Of a stretch of DNA of 64,000 nt, positions 1 through 11,062 are shown one piece after another. The notes under the pieces are model-generated. The model did no database searches. It had not been told where the DNA came from and worked only from the letters and a program-made list of their open reading frames with translations. A program made the position numbers and the translations under genes. This DNA is from Gaiellasilicea sp963811885. Its GTDB lineage: Bacteria; Actinomycetota; Thermoleophilia; Gaiellales; Gaiellaceae. How positions within the stretch are numbered: the first letter of the stretch is position 1; every line of letters starts with the position of its first letter. The DNA lies in assembly GCA_963811885.1 (NCBI GenBank), contig CAWETB010000015.1, forward strand, positions 558,001-622,000. The letters are read 5' to 3'.

Positions 1-187
1 CGGCGGCAGCCTGCACGGCCGCGCTCCGGTCTTGGCGCGTCAGATCACGGTCGAGCCGGAGAGTCCTCCCGGGCGTCCGCTGGATTGAAGGTCGGAGTGA
101 TTAGGAGAGCCAAGGTTTCAGAATTCCGGAAAAACACGCTTGTGCAGGAAAAACGTCGAATGGAAGCACTGCCGATCCTATCGCTTC
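1..187. other. Window edge downstream of recX, no gene seen
   Basis: This stretch lies 3' of recX. I find no reading frame with family character and no convincing terminator hairpin. On the minus strand it ends in an open GTG-started frame of only a few codons at the window edge. A long plus-strand frame that begins here is antisense to recX and recA and is not a gene. Confidence 0.5.
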
Positions 188-604
188 TCAGTCCTCCCGC
201 GCAACGACCCACTCGAGCGCATCGGAGCCGAATCCGCGCGAGGCCAGGTACCGAGCCGTCTTGACGCTCCGGCCGCGCTGCTCCACGAGCCGGGCTGCAC
301 GCTCCCGTTCCGGCTCGAGCGCCTCGAGTGCCGCCTCGACCTGCTCCGCGGCGACCCCACGCCCCTCGAGGTCGTGACGGATCAAGGCGTCGCCGGAGCC
401 GCGGGCGGCGAGCTGCTCCGCCCGCGTGCGGGCAAAGCGCTCGTCGTCCACGTAGCCGATCCGCTCGAGTGTCTCGAGCGCCTGCTCCCGTTCTGCAGCC
501 CCGACCCCGCGCTTTGCAAGCCGCGCGGAAAGCTCCGCGGTCGTCTGGTCGCGGTGGCGCAGAGCGCGAAGCGCCTGCTCGACAGCGTCCGGTTGCTCCG
601 GCAC
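188..604 (-). CDS. recX: Regulatory protein RecX
   Basis: 138-residue RecX-family protein, a modulator that caps or destabilises RecA filaments. It is helical and made of repeated three-helix units: AEREQALETLERIGYVDDER near residue 36, then a Y-LASRGF motif near residue 118. It starts with GTG 22 bases after the recA stop, the usual recA-recX arrangement, so it is probably co-transcribed with recA. Its length is near the short end of the family, and the last helical unit looks abbreviated. Identity rests on motif and position. Confidence 0.9.
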   Translation of the reverse strand: MPEQPDAVEQALRALRHRDQTTAELSARLAKRGVGAAEREQALETLERIGYVDDERFARTRAEQLAARGSGDALIRHDLEGRGVAAEQVEAALEALEPERERAARLVEQRGRSVKTARYLASRGFGSDALEWVVARED

Positions 605-625
605 GGCGGCGTTCCCTGCCCTGGG

Positions 626-1723
<1,098 letters not shown>

Positions 1724-1727
1724 CTGA

Positions 1728-2267
1728 TCAGCCTCCTAGCCGAAATGAGTCGTGCACCTCGTACCGCGCCCCGGACGGGTGCAGACGTGAAAGGAAAGCA
1801 GCCGCGTCGGACGACACCCAGCCCAGCGCCGGCGGCTCCGGCCGCAGCCGCGGGCGCTCGCGAAAGCGGAGGACGGTCACGTGCGGCAGCCACGGTCGCG
1901 CCTCGCGCCGGTAGACGCCGAGCTGCTCGAGCTCGCCGTGCAGGCGTTCTGCCAGCGTTGCCGCGGCACCCGCCTCGTCGGCGAGCGTGAGCATCCCGAC
2001 CGAGCGTGTCTCGCGGTAGCCGGTGACGTCGAGGCGCAGCGGCGCCGCGTCGGCGGCAGCCCGCTCGAGCACGCCGAGGATGGCCGGCAGCTCACCTGCC
2101 GGCCGGGAGCCGAGAAAGGCGAGCGTGACGTGCAGGTTCTCGCGCGGGACGATTCGCCCCTGCAGCTCGCGTGCCTGCCAGCCGGCGAGTGCCTCGACCG
2201 CGTGCTCCGGCAGCCGGATTGCGAGGAAGAGGCGAAGCCGCTCATCCCGGCCAACGCTAGCGGCCAT
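1728..2267 (-). CDS. thpR: RNA 2',3'-cyclic phosphodiesterase (ThpR/LigT)
   Basis: 179-residue 2H phosphoesterase that opens 2',3'-cyclic phosphates on RNA ends. The two catalytic HxTx motifs are visible: HVTL near residue 46 and HVTV near residue 129, each in its own half of the duplicated fold. The ATG at 2267 is 2 bases past the cinA stop. The gene sits between cinA and recA, an order also known from other actinobacteria. Its biological substrate cannot be read from sequence. Confidence 0.9.
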   Translation of the reverse strand: MAASVGRDERLRLFLAIRLPEHAVEALAGWQARELQGRIVPRENLHVTLAFLGSRPAGELPAILGVLERAAADAAPLRLDVTGYRETRSVGMLTLADEAGAAATLAERLHGELEQLGVYRREARPWLPHVTVLRFRERPRLRPEPPALGWVSSDAAAFLSRLHPSGARYEVHDSFRLGG

Positions 2268-2269
2268 CT

Positions 2270-3560
2270 CTACGCGGCTTTGTCTCGATTCTGTTCCAAA
2301 AGACGCCGCAGGAGATGCAGCGACGCCACCACGGCCCGGCGGCGGATCGAGTCGCGGTCTCCGGGGAAGCTGAAGAACCCGCCCTTGCTCGCCTCGGGCG
2401 TCTCCGCGTGGAAGTAGACGAGCCCGACCGGCTTCTCCTCCGTGCCGCCGCCCGGGCCTGCGACCCCCGTCACCGAGACCGCGGCATCGACGCCGAGCCG
2501 TTCGCGGGCGCCGCGCGCCATCGCCTCGGCCACCTCGGCGGAGACGGCGCCGTGCTCCTCGATCAGCTCGGCCGGAACGCCCAGCTCGCCGATCTTGACC
2601 TCGTTCGCGTAGGAGACGATGCCGCCGGTGACGACGTCCGAGGAGCCCGGGATCGCGGTCAGCGCCGCGGCGACGAGGCCACCGGTGCACGACTCCGCGG
2701 TCGCCAGCGACCAGCCGAGCTCGCGGCAGCGGTCGAGCACGATCTCCTCCACCCCACGACCGTCGGCCGAGTAGAGGTAGCGCCCCAGCCGCTCCGACAG
2801 CGCCGTCTCGAGCTCGAGCATGCGCGCCCTCGGCGGTCGGCTCCGCCACGAGGTCGACGTGGATCTCGAAGCTGCGGGCGCAGATCGTCACCTCGAGCCC
2901 GTCGCCGTCGCCGCCGGCCTCCTGGAAGGCCTGCGCGACCTGCGACTCGCCGGGGCCGAAGAAGCGCAGGGTCCGCCGCAGCGGCGGCGTGCCCCCGTCG
3001 AGCACGCGGCGCACGTCGGCCGCCTCGAGTGCGCGCGGCCAGAGGCGCTGCAGCTCCGACGGCGGCCCCGGCAGCACGATCACCGGCGTCCCGTGTGCGT
3101 CGACGACGAGTCCGGGCGCGGTGCCGGCGAGGCCGAGGATCGTGGCGGACTCGGGCACGGTCGCCTGCTTGGTGACCCCCTCCGAGAAGTCCGCGTAGGG
3201 CCGTTTCATCCGCTCCGCGACCATGCGCGAGACACCCTCGATCTGCCCCTCCAGCTCCGCGTCGACGCGCATGCCGAGCCCGGCGACCTTCGCCACGATC
3301 GCGACGGTGCGATCGTCGTGGGTCGGGCCGAGCCCACCGGACGTGGCGACGAGATCCGCGGCGCCCACGGCCTCGGCGACGGCCGCCTCGAGCTCCGCAG
3401 GATCGTCGCCGACGACGTGGATCCGCGTCGGCTCGACGCCGAGCGCGAGCAGTGAGCGTGCCAGGAAGGGGCCGTTCAGGTCGGTGCGCTCGCCGCGCAC
3501 GAGCTCGCTGCCGGTGACGACGATGACCGCGCGCGGTCGCGCGCCGTTCGCGCCCGTCAA
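2270..3560 (-). CDS. cinA: CinA family protein (one frame change)
   Basis: CinA combines an N-terminal MoCF-like domain (ITGSE-like start, TSGGLGPTHDD, VLPGPPSEL) with a C-terminal nicotinamide-nucleotide amidase domain (TAESCTGGL, GIVSYANEVK, VTGVAGPGGGTEEKPVG). It salvages NMN and is often linked to recA. The two halves are in different frames, and the switch lies near 2822. The total length is one base off a multiple of three, consistent with a single indel. A TTG start at 3560 overlaps the stop of the upstream RodZ-like gene (TTGA), which favours that start. Confidence 0.9.
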
Positions 3561-4288
3561 GCCGCGTCGGCCGCGAAGATCTTCTTCGCCGTCACGAAGA
3601 CGCCCTGCGCCTTGACGGCGGCCGGCAGCCGCACGCGGTTGCCGTTGCGGCGGATCAGCACGTTCTGGGGCGATTCGAGCCGGACCCAGAGCACCTGGCC
3701 GTCGAACCGCTGCTTCTGGCCGCGTTCGAGCGTCCCCTGGTAGAGGATCTTGCCGAGGGCGCTGCTCTTCTTGACGAGCAGGTAGGAGTCGCCGCGCGTC
3801 GCGCGGAGCTCGAGCCGGGCCGTGCCGGCCGCCTGTGGCAGCTGCGCCGCCGGACGCTGTGCGGTCGTCGACGTCCTCAGTCCGTGCACGGGCTCGTCCT
3901 CGGGGCTGCCGAAGCGCCACGCGACGATCACGAGCGCCGTCACGAGCGCGATCGCGGTCAGCGCGAAGACGACGATGCTCGACTCACGCCGGTCGGAGCG
4001 CCTCGCCTTGGCCGCGGGGACGCGGCGGGCGCGAACGGGCGCCTCCTCCTCCCCGACGACGAAGCGGGAGTTGTACTCGTCGACGTAGAGCTGGCCGTCG
4101 AGCCCGAGGTAGTCGGCGTACGAGCGCAGAAAACCCTTGATGTAGGTGTGCGAGGGCAGCAGCTCGAAGCGCTCTTCCTCGAGCGCGCGCAGGTACTTCC
4201 CCCGGATCTTGGTGCCGTGCTCGGCGTCGACGAACTCGATGTGGCGGCGGAGGCGGGCCTCGCGCAGGCTGTTGCCGATCTCGAACAC
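3557..4288 (-). CDS. RodZ-like helix-turn-helix membrane protein
   Basis: 243 residues. An N-terminal HTH_25-type domain (about residues 6-65, with LREAR, TKIRGKYLRALEEERFE and GFLRSYADYLGLD) is followed by a charged linker, one membrane helix near residues 104-125 and an extracytoplasmic beta-rich DUF4115-like domain. This is the RodZ architecture, which links cell-shape machinery to the membrane. Actinomycete genomes often carry such a gene between ftsK and cinA/recA; here it leads that operon. A GTG start at 4288 gives the full HTH; an ATG at 4296 is in another frame. Confidence 0.85.
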   Translation of the reverse strand: MFEIGNSLREARLRRHIEFVDAEHGTKIRGKYLRALEEERFELLPSHTYIKGFLRSYADYLGLDGQLYVDEYNSRFVVGEEEAPVRARRVPAAKARRSDRRESSIVVFALTAIALVTALVIVAWRFGSPEDEPVHGLRTSTTAQRPAAQLPQAAGTARLELRATRGDSYLLVKKSSALGKILYQGTLERGQKQRFDGQVLWVRLESPQNVLIRRNGNRVRLPAAVKAQGVFVTAKKIFAADAA

Positions 4289-4294
4289 TGGGGC

Positions 4295-4300
4295 ATGGTA
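4295..4300 (-). promoter_or_regulatory. -10 box TACCAT six bases before the rodZ-like start
   Basis: TACCAT ends six bases before the GTG at 4288, so transcription would begin at or next to the start codon. No Shine-Dalgarno is present. It would drive rodZ-cinA-thpR-recA-recX. There is no good -35. Confidence 0.45.
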
Positions 4301-4337
4301 GCCGCCCTGTCAGCCAGCGCCTAGTGTGCGCTCCGGA

Positions 4338-4685
4338 TCAGGTCTCGAAGACGGAGAGGATCCAGTAGACGGCGAGCGAGCCGGCCGCGGTGAGGGCGAG
4401 CAGGAACCCGAACAGGCCGAGGAAGCGGCCGAGCCGGGCCGTCCTCGACCCCCTCGGATGCCCCAGGGTCGGCGCCAGCCGCGAGCGAGCGCGCCGTGCG
4501 AGTGCGACCGCGAGCAGGCCGAGCGCGGCTCCGACAGGGATCGCGAAGCCGGCCTGCATCAGCTCGTACTGCTCCGACCAGCGCGTGGCGAGGATCGCAA
4601 CGGGCATCGTCGCGACGGAGAGCAGCCCGACGAGAACGGAAGCACGCGCGCTGCCCGGGCGCGGAGGCCCGCCGTTGGAGCTCAC
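4338..4685 (-). CDS. Small three-helix membrane protein
   Basis: 115 residues with three predicted membrane helices (about residues 12-34, 44-64 and 90-111) joined by Arg-rich cytoplasmic loops. I do not recognise the family. The GTG at 4685 overlaps the stop of the upstream permease gene (GTGA), so it is translationally coupled to the nucleoside importer genes. It could be an accessory subunit or simply the last gene of the operon. Confidence 0.7.
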   Translation of the reverse strand: MSSNGGPPRPGSARASVLVGLLSVATMPVAILATRWSEQYELMQAGFAIPVGAALGLLAVALARRARSRLAPTLGHPRGSRTARLGRFLGLFGFLLALTAAGSLAVYWILSVFET

Positions 4686-5882
4686 TGTTTCTTGTAGGGA
4701 CGGCCAACGGCCGCCGGCGGAATCGAGCGGCCGATGACGCCGGCGACCGCGATCAGCGTGAGCACGTACGGCAGCGCCTGGAAGAGCACCGCCGCCGATT
4801 CCGAGTAGGCGGGCAGGCGCTGCGCGAGCGCGCTCGAGAAGCCGAACAGGAGCGCCGCCGCCGCCGCGCCCCACGGACGCCAGTTGCCGAAGATGACCGC
4901 CGCGAGGGCGATGAAGCCCTTTCCCGACCGTCATGTTCTGGTTGAAGGAGTTGACGAACCCGATCGAGAGGTACGCGCCGCCGAGCGCCGCGAGGATCCC
5001 GGAGAGGATGACCGCCGCGTAGCGCGTCTTGTAGACGGAGATCCCGACCGTGTCGGCCGCGCGCGGATGCTCGCCGACCGCCCGGATGCGGAGGCCGACG
5101 GGCGTCTTGAAGAGCACGATCCAGGTGGCGACGATCGTCAGCAACGCGAGCCAGATCATCAGGTTGAGATTGCCGAGCACGGGCCCGATGAAGGTCCAGT
5201 CCTCGAGGAAGGACAGGTGCACGTTCGGGATCCCGGGGATGTCCGGCGGCGTCCCTTCGCCGCCGTAGATGTCGACGAAGAGGTAGCCGGTGATCCCGAG
5301 CGCCAGGAAGTTGATCGCGGTGCCGCCGACGATCTGGTCGGCGCGAAGCTGGATCGCGAAGTAGGCGTGGATGAGCGCGAACGCCGCGCCCGAGACGGCC
5401 GCGCAGAGCAGGCCGAGCTCCCAGGAGTTGAACTTGTCGGCGCCGAGGATCCCGAAGAAGGCGCCGGAGAGCATCATCCCCTCGAGGCCGATGTTCACGA
5501 CGCCGCTGCGCTCGGAGAAGATGCCGCCCATCGCGGCGAAGGCGAGCGGCGTCGCGTAGCGGAGCATCGCGGCCGTGAGCGCCGACCAGACGATCACCTG
5601 GTCGAGGTGGCCCTCGCTCGAACGGGTGGCGAGGTAGCCGAGCCCGATCCCGAGGACGCTGATCACGATCGCGAACCAGGCGAGCCGGCGGGCGTTGCCG
5701 CGGATCAGCACGTTGATGCCGCAGGTGATCCCGAACAACCCGATCACGGGCGGGATCCACTCGGTGCGCACCTTGAGCGGCGGCAGCGCGACCCAGAATG
5801 CGATCAGCCCGAAGGCGATGCCGATCCACGCGAGCACACGGTCGCTGCTCGGCCGGCGTGCGTTGCTGACCCAGCGGATCAT
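4682..5882 (-). CDS. Nucleoside ABC transporter permease, second subunit (one frame change)
   Basis: Inner-membrane permease of the BPD_transp_2 family, as in BMP-dependent nucleoside importers (PnrD, NupC/YufQ type). It has about ten hydrophobic segments and the motif ERSGVVNIGLEGMML. Near the C-terminus the frame changes at about 4915, within an A/G run (GGGAAAGGG). After it the expected GFIALAAVIFGNWRPWG continues to a TGA at 4682. The ATG overlaps the first permease stop (ATGA). Confidence 0.9.
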
Positions 5883-7192
5883 TCTGCCGGTGCCGCCTCG
5901 GCTTGCTGCCGTTTTCGCCGCTTCCGGAGGCCGAACAGCGAGAGAATGAGCACGTCGGCGCCGACGAAGAGCACGACGAGACCCTGGATCATCACGGTCA
6001 GGTTCGACGCCAGCTCGGGCCGGAAGATCTCCGGGTCGAGGTTCCGCGTCGAGGTCCCGGTCACGAGCGAGGCGAAGAGGAGCGCCGAGAGCGCCGATCC
6101 CGATCGCCTTGTTGCGCCCGAGCAGCGCCACCGCGATCCCGACGAAGGCGATCTGCGACGAGATCATCACGTCGTTCGTGTTGATCCGGTAGGCCCAGCC
6201 AAGGGTGTCGATCGCGCCCGCGAGGCCGGCGAACGTGCCCGAGATCGCCATCGCGAGGAAGTAGTTCCGCGCGACCGAGATGCCGCCGTACCTGGCGGCC
6301 TCGGGGCTGTAGCCGACCGCCCTGACCTCGTAGCCGAGCGTCGTCCGGTTGAGCGTGATCCAGTAGACGACGAGGGCGATGAGCGCGACGAAGAAGCCGA
6401 CGTGCAGCGCCTGCAGGAACGGGTCGCCCCAGAAGATCGGCAGCTTCGCCCCTTCGACGACGTCGTTCGAGACCGGCACGAAGGGCTGCGTGTCGTTCTG
6501 GAGCGGTCCTCCGAGCCCGAACAGGAAGACGCCGATCCAGATCGCGATCCAGTTGAGCATGATCGTCGAGATCACCTCGTGCGTTCCCACGATCGCCTTG
6601 AGGAAGCCGGCGATCCCGGCCCAGACCGCGCCCATGAGCGCGCCCGCGATCACCGCGAAGAGGACGTGGACGACGCTCGGGAGGCCGGGCAGCTCCGAGC
6701 CGATCCAGACGGCCATGATCGCGCCGCCGAGGTACTGGCCCTGGCCGCCGATGTTGAACATCCCGCACCGGAACGCGAAGCCGACCGCGAGGCCGGTCAG
6801 CACGAGCGGGACGAAGTTGATCAGCGTCTGCTGCAGGTTGAACGCGGCGGTCGACTCGATGTCGTTGACGTTCCACGGGAACCAGACGTGCGCGTCCGTG
6901 AGCGGGACGCGGATCTCGTACGAGCCGACCTCGGTGAACCAGTTCAGCCCGGCGCCGTCGAAGATCGCCTTGTAGGTGCTGATCGGGTTGCTGCCGGTCG
7001 TGATCAGGACGACCACGCCTCCGATCAGGAAGGCGAGGAAGACGGTGAGGATCGGGACGACGATCCCCCCGGCCTTCTGGGCGAGCGCGTAGCGCGTCGC
7101 GAAGCTCTGCTTGTCGCCGCCCTCCGGCGGCTCGGTCGTCCCCAGGTGCGGAGGCGGTCCGAGCGGCGTCTGCTCCGGGCCGGGCGCGTCGC

Positions 7193-7196
<4 letters not shown>
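5879..7196 (-). CDS. Nucleoside ABC transporter permease, first subunit (one frame change)
   Basis: Permease of the BPD_transp_2 family with a longer soluble N-terminus (about 40 residues) and the signature RCGMFNIGGQGQYLGG. It pairs with the other permease to form the pore of a purine nucleoside importer. The frame changes near 6095 in a GATCGGGATCGG stretch; removing one G restores SALSALLFASLV and the C-terminal helix. The start codon overlaps the stop of the ATPase gene (ATGA). Confidence 0.9.
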
Positions 7197-8719
<1,523 letters not shown>

Positions 8720-8727
8720 CCGCGGCG

Positions 8728-8733
8728 ATCCTA
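8728..8733 (-). promoter_or_regulatory. -10 box TAGGAT eight bases before the ABC ATPase start
   Basis: TAGGAT lies in the short gap after the BMP lipoprotein gene, eight bases before ATG 8719. It could start a near-leaderless transcript for ATPase and permeases independent of the BMP genes. No -35 is visible. Confidence 0.4.
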
Positions 8734-8762
8734 CTGTGCCGGGGCGGCTGCCCTAAACGGAA

Positions 8763-9836
8763 CTAGCCTTTGACGGTCGTCGGGATGTTCGAGATCGTGC
8801 CGTCCGCGATCTCCATCTGGACGCGCTTGACCTCGGCGACGGCCGTCCGGGGCACCGTCGGCGAGATCACGCCGATGCCGACCGCGCCCGAGGCGACGTC
8901 GAAGATCGTGTCCTCGCCGCCGCTGAAGCCGCCGTCGACGACCTCCTGCACCGTCTGGAAGACGGCCTCGTCCACCTTCTTCAGCGCGCTCGTGGCGACG
9001 TGCTCGCCGAGGAACGCCTGGTCGGCGTCGACGCCGATCCCGCGGACGTTCTTCTCCTTCGCGGCCGAGAGGGCGCCGAGCCCGCACTGGCCCGCGACCT
9101 GGAAGATCACGTGCGCGCCCCGGGCGATCTGGTCGAGCGCGAGCTCCTTGCACTTCGCCTGGTCGACGAAGTCCTGCGAGTACGAGTTCAGGGTCGTGAT
9201 CCCCGGATTCGCCTTCTTCGCGCCCGCCTGGTAGCCCGCGATGTAGCGGTCGACGGGCGGGATCTTCTGACCCCCGACCGAGCCGATCACCTGCTTCGCG
9301 CCCGCCTCGTCCTTCGCGAGCAACCCGGCCAGGTAGCCGACGAGGTAGCCGGCCTCCTGCTCCTTGAAGAGCAGGCCGCGGACGTTCTTCGGCTTCGTCG
9401 TCATGTCCGCCTGCGAGTAGTCGATGATCGCGAAGTTCGTGTCGGGGTAGCGAGCCGCCACCTTCTCGAGCGCCGACGCCATCAGGAAGCCGACCGCGAT
9501 CACGAGGTCGTAGTCCTGCTTCGCGAGCGTCGTCAGGTTCGGGACGTAGTCCGTGTCCGACTTCGAGACGACGACGCGGCCCGTGACGCCCAGCTCGCGC
9601 TCGGCGCGCTGGAGCCCCTTGTTGGCGAGGAAGTTGAACGAGCGGTCGTCGAGGCCGCCGATGTCGGTGACGAGGCCGATCTTGATCCCCTCCCCGGCCG
9701 ACCCGCCGCCGCCGGTCGTCGCCGCCGTCGTCTCGGGCGCGGTCGTCGCGCCGCCGGACGTCTCGTCGTCGCCGCCGCCGCAGGCTCCGAGCAGCAGCAG
9801 GAGCACGAGCAGCGGCAGCAGCCGGGCGAGCCTCAT
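8763..9836 (-). CDS. BMP-family nucleoside-binding lipoprotein
   Basis: 357-residue substrate-binding protein of the BMP/PnrA family. The signal peptide ends in a lipobox LGAC with Cys19, followed by a Gly/Thr-rich linker, so it should be anchored outside the membrane. Core motifs are VTDIGGLDDRSFN, FLANKGLQRAE, YVPNLT, FKEQEAGYLVGYLAG, GGQKIPPVDRYIAGY and VDADQA. It delivers nucleosides to the adjacent ABC transporter. It is clearly paralogous to the next gene. Confidence 0.93.
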   Translation of the reverse strand: MRLARLLPLLVLLLLLGACGGGDDETSGGATTAPETTAATTGGGGSAGEGIKIGLVTDIGGLDDRSFNFLANKGLQRAERELGVTGRVVVSKSDTDYVPNLTTLAKQDYDLVIAVGFLMASALEKVAARYPDTNFAIIDYSQADMTTKPKNVRGLLFKEQEAGYLVGYLAGLLAKDEAGAKQVIGSVGGQKIPPVDRYIAGYQAGAKKANPGITTLNSYSQDFVDQAKCKELALDQIARGAHVIFQVAGQCGLGALSAAKEKNVRGIGVDADQAFLGEHVATSALKKVDEAVFQTVQEVVDGGFSGGEDTIFDVASGAVGIGVISPTVPRTAVAEVKRVQMEIADGTISNIPTTVKG

Positions 9837-9850
9837 GCCGACAGTAGTAC

Positions 9851-9884
9851 CGGAAGGGGCGGGATCGAAACCCCGCCCCTTCCG
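9851..9884 (-). terminator. GC-rich hairpin between the two BMP genes
   Basis: A perfect 13-base-pair stem (CGGAAGGGGCGGG with its complement) encloses a short loop. It lies in the 64-base gap after the second BMP gene. There is no long T-tract, so it may terminate, attenuate or stabilise the 3' end of the upstream BMP message, which would give the solute-binding protein a different dosage from the transporter. Confidence 0.6.
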
Positions 9885-9900
9885 TGGAACCGCGTCGCGC

Positions 9901-10965
9901 CTAGCCCGTGGTAGCGGGCGGGGCCTGCGGGATGTTCTTGATCTTGCCCGAGGCGATCAGCTTCTGGACCGCCTGGACCTGCTTCACCAGGTCCGGCGAG
10001 ATCCGGGACGAGACCTTCCCGTACCCGACACCGCCGTTGGCGACCGTGAAGATGGCGTTGAAGTTCGTGCGGAACAACGCCTTGGTCTTCCTCGCCGCGT
10101 CGATGGTCTGGTAGACCGCGACGTCGACCTTCTTCGTGGCACTCGTCATCACGTGCGAGCCGAGGTAGCCCTGGTCGGCGTCGACGCCGATGCCGAAGAC
10201 ACCGCGCTCCTTCGCCGCCGAGAGGACGCCGAGACCGCACTGGCCGGCGACCTGGAAGACGACGCCTGCGCCGTTGGCGATCTGGTTCAGCGCCTGCTCC
10301 TTGCACTTCGCCTGGTCGACGAAGTCCTGCGAGTAGGAGTGCGTGACCGTCACCTTCGAGCTGGCCCGCTTCGCACCCGCGTAGTAGCCCGCGATGAAGC
10401 GGTCCACCGGCGGGATCTTGAGGCCGCCGACAGCGCCGAGCTTGGTCTGGCCCTCGAACGGATGGGCGACGATCTGCTTCGCGGCGAGGAACCCGACGAG
10501 GTAGCCGGCCTCCTGCTCCTTGAAGAGAATGCCGCGGACGTTCGTCGGCTTGCCCTTGAGCTCAGCCGCGACACCGCTGTTGTCGATGATCGCGAACTTC
10601 GTCTTCGGGAAGCGCTTGGCAACCTGCGCGACCGCGTCGGCCATCAGGAAGCCGACGCCGATCACGAGCCCGCTCCCGTTCCGCGCAGCGCGGGTCAGGT
10701 TGGGGACGTAGTCGCTGCCGGACTTCGAGATGAAGACCGTGCCGTCGACCCCGAGCTTCTTCTTCGCAACGTTGAGACCCTTGTTCGCGAGGAAGTTGAA
10801 CGAGCGGTCGTCGAGACCGCCGATGTCGGTCACGAGCGCGACCTTGTACTTTGCCGGCGCCGCCTGGACGTCGGACTTCGCGGCACCCGTGCCGGCGCCG
10901 AGCGCCAACACCAGGACCGCAATCAGCGCCACCGCTGCGAGCGGCATGAACGTACGTACTTTCAC
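9901..10965 (-). CDS. BMP-family nucleoside-binding protein without lipobox
   Basis: 354-residue paralog of the adjacent BMP lipoprotein, sharing DIGGLDDRSFNFLANKGL, FKEQEAGYLVGFLA, GGLKIPPVDRFIAGYYAGAK and GIGVDADQGYLGS. The N-terminus is a signal peptide (hydrophobic residues 7-24) but contains no cysteine, so it should be secreted or held by the uncleaved segment rather than lipidated. GTG start at 10965 with a strong Shine-Dalgarno AAGGAGGG just upstream. The strong ribosome site and separate hairpin suggest high expression. Confidence 0.92.
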   Translation of the reverse strand: MKVRTFMPLAAVALIAVLVLALGAGTGAAKSDVQAAPAKYKVALVTDIGGLDDRSFNFLANKGLNVAKKKLGVDGTVFISKSGSDYVPNLTRAARNGSGLVIGVGFLMADAVAQVAKRFPKTKFAIIDNSGVAAELKGKPTNVRGILFKEQEAGYLVGFLAAKQIVAHPFEGQTKLGAVGGLKIPPVDRFIAGYYAGAKRASSKVTVTHSYSQDFVDQAKCKEQALNQIANGAGVVFQVAGQCGLGVLSAAKERGVFGIGVDADQGYLGSHVMTSATKKVDVAVYQTIDAARKTKALFRTNFNAIFTVANGGVGYGKVSSRISPDLVKQVQAVQKLIASGKIKNIPQAPPATTG

Positions 10966-11062
10966 TTACCCTCCTTAGAAGACACATCCACCGCCAAACT
11001 TCGACGCTTGATTAGACCCTAAGTTGGGCGAAATTGAAAGTCTTTACTTGTTTCGGAGCCGT

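Noticed and set aside
1724..1800. LexA box upstream of recA
   Set aside because: No CGAAC-N4-GTTCG palindrome is present here or before the rodZ-like gene.
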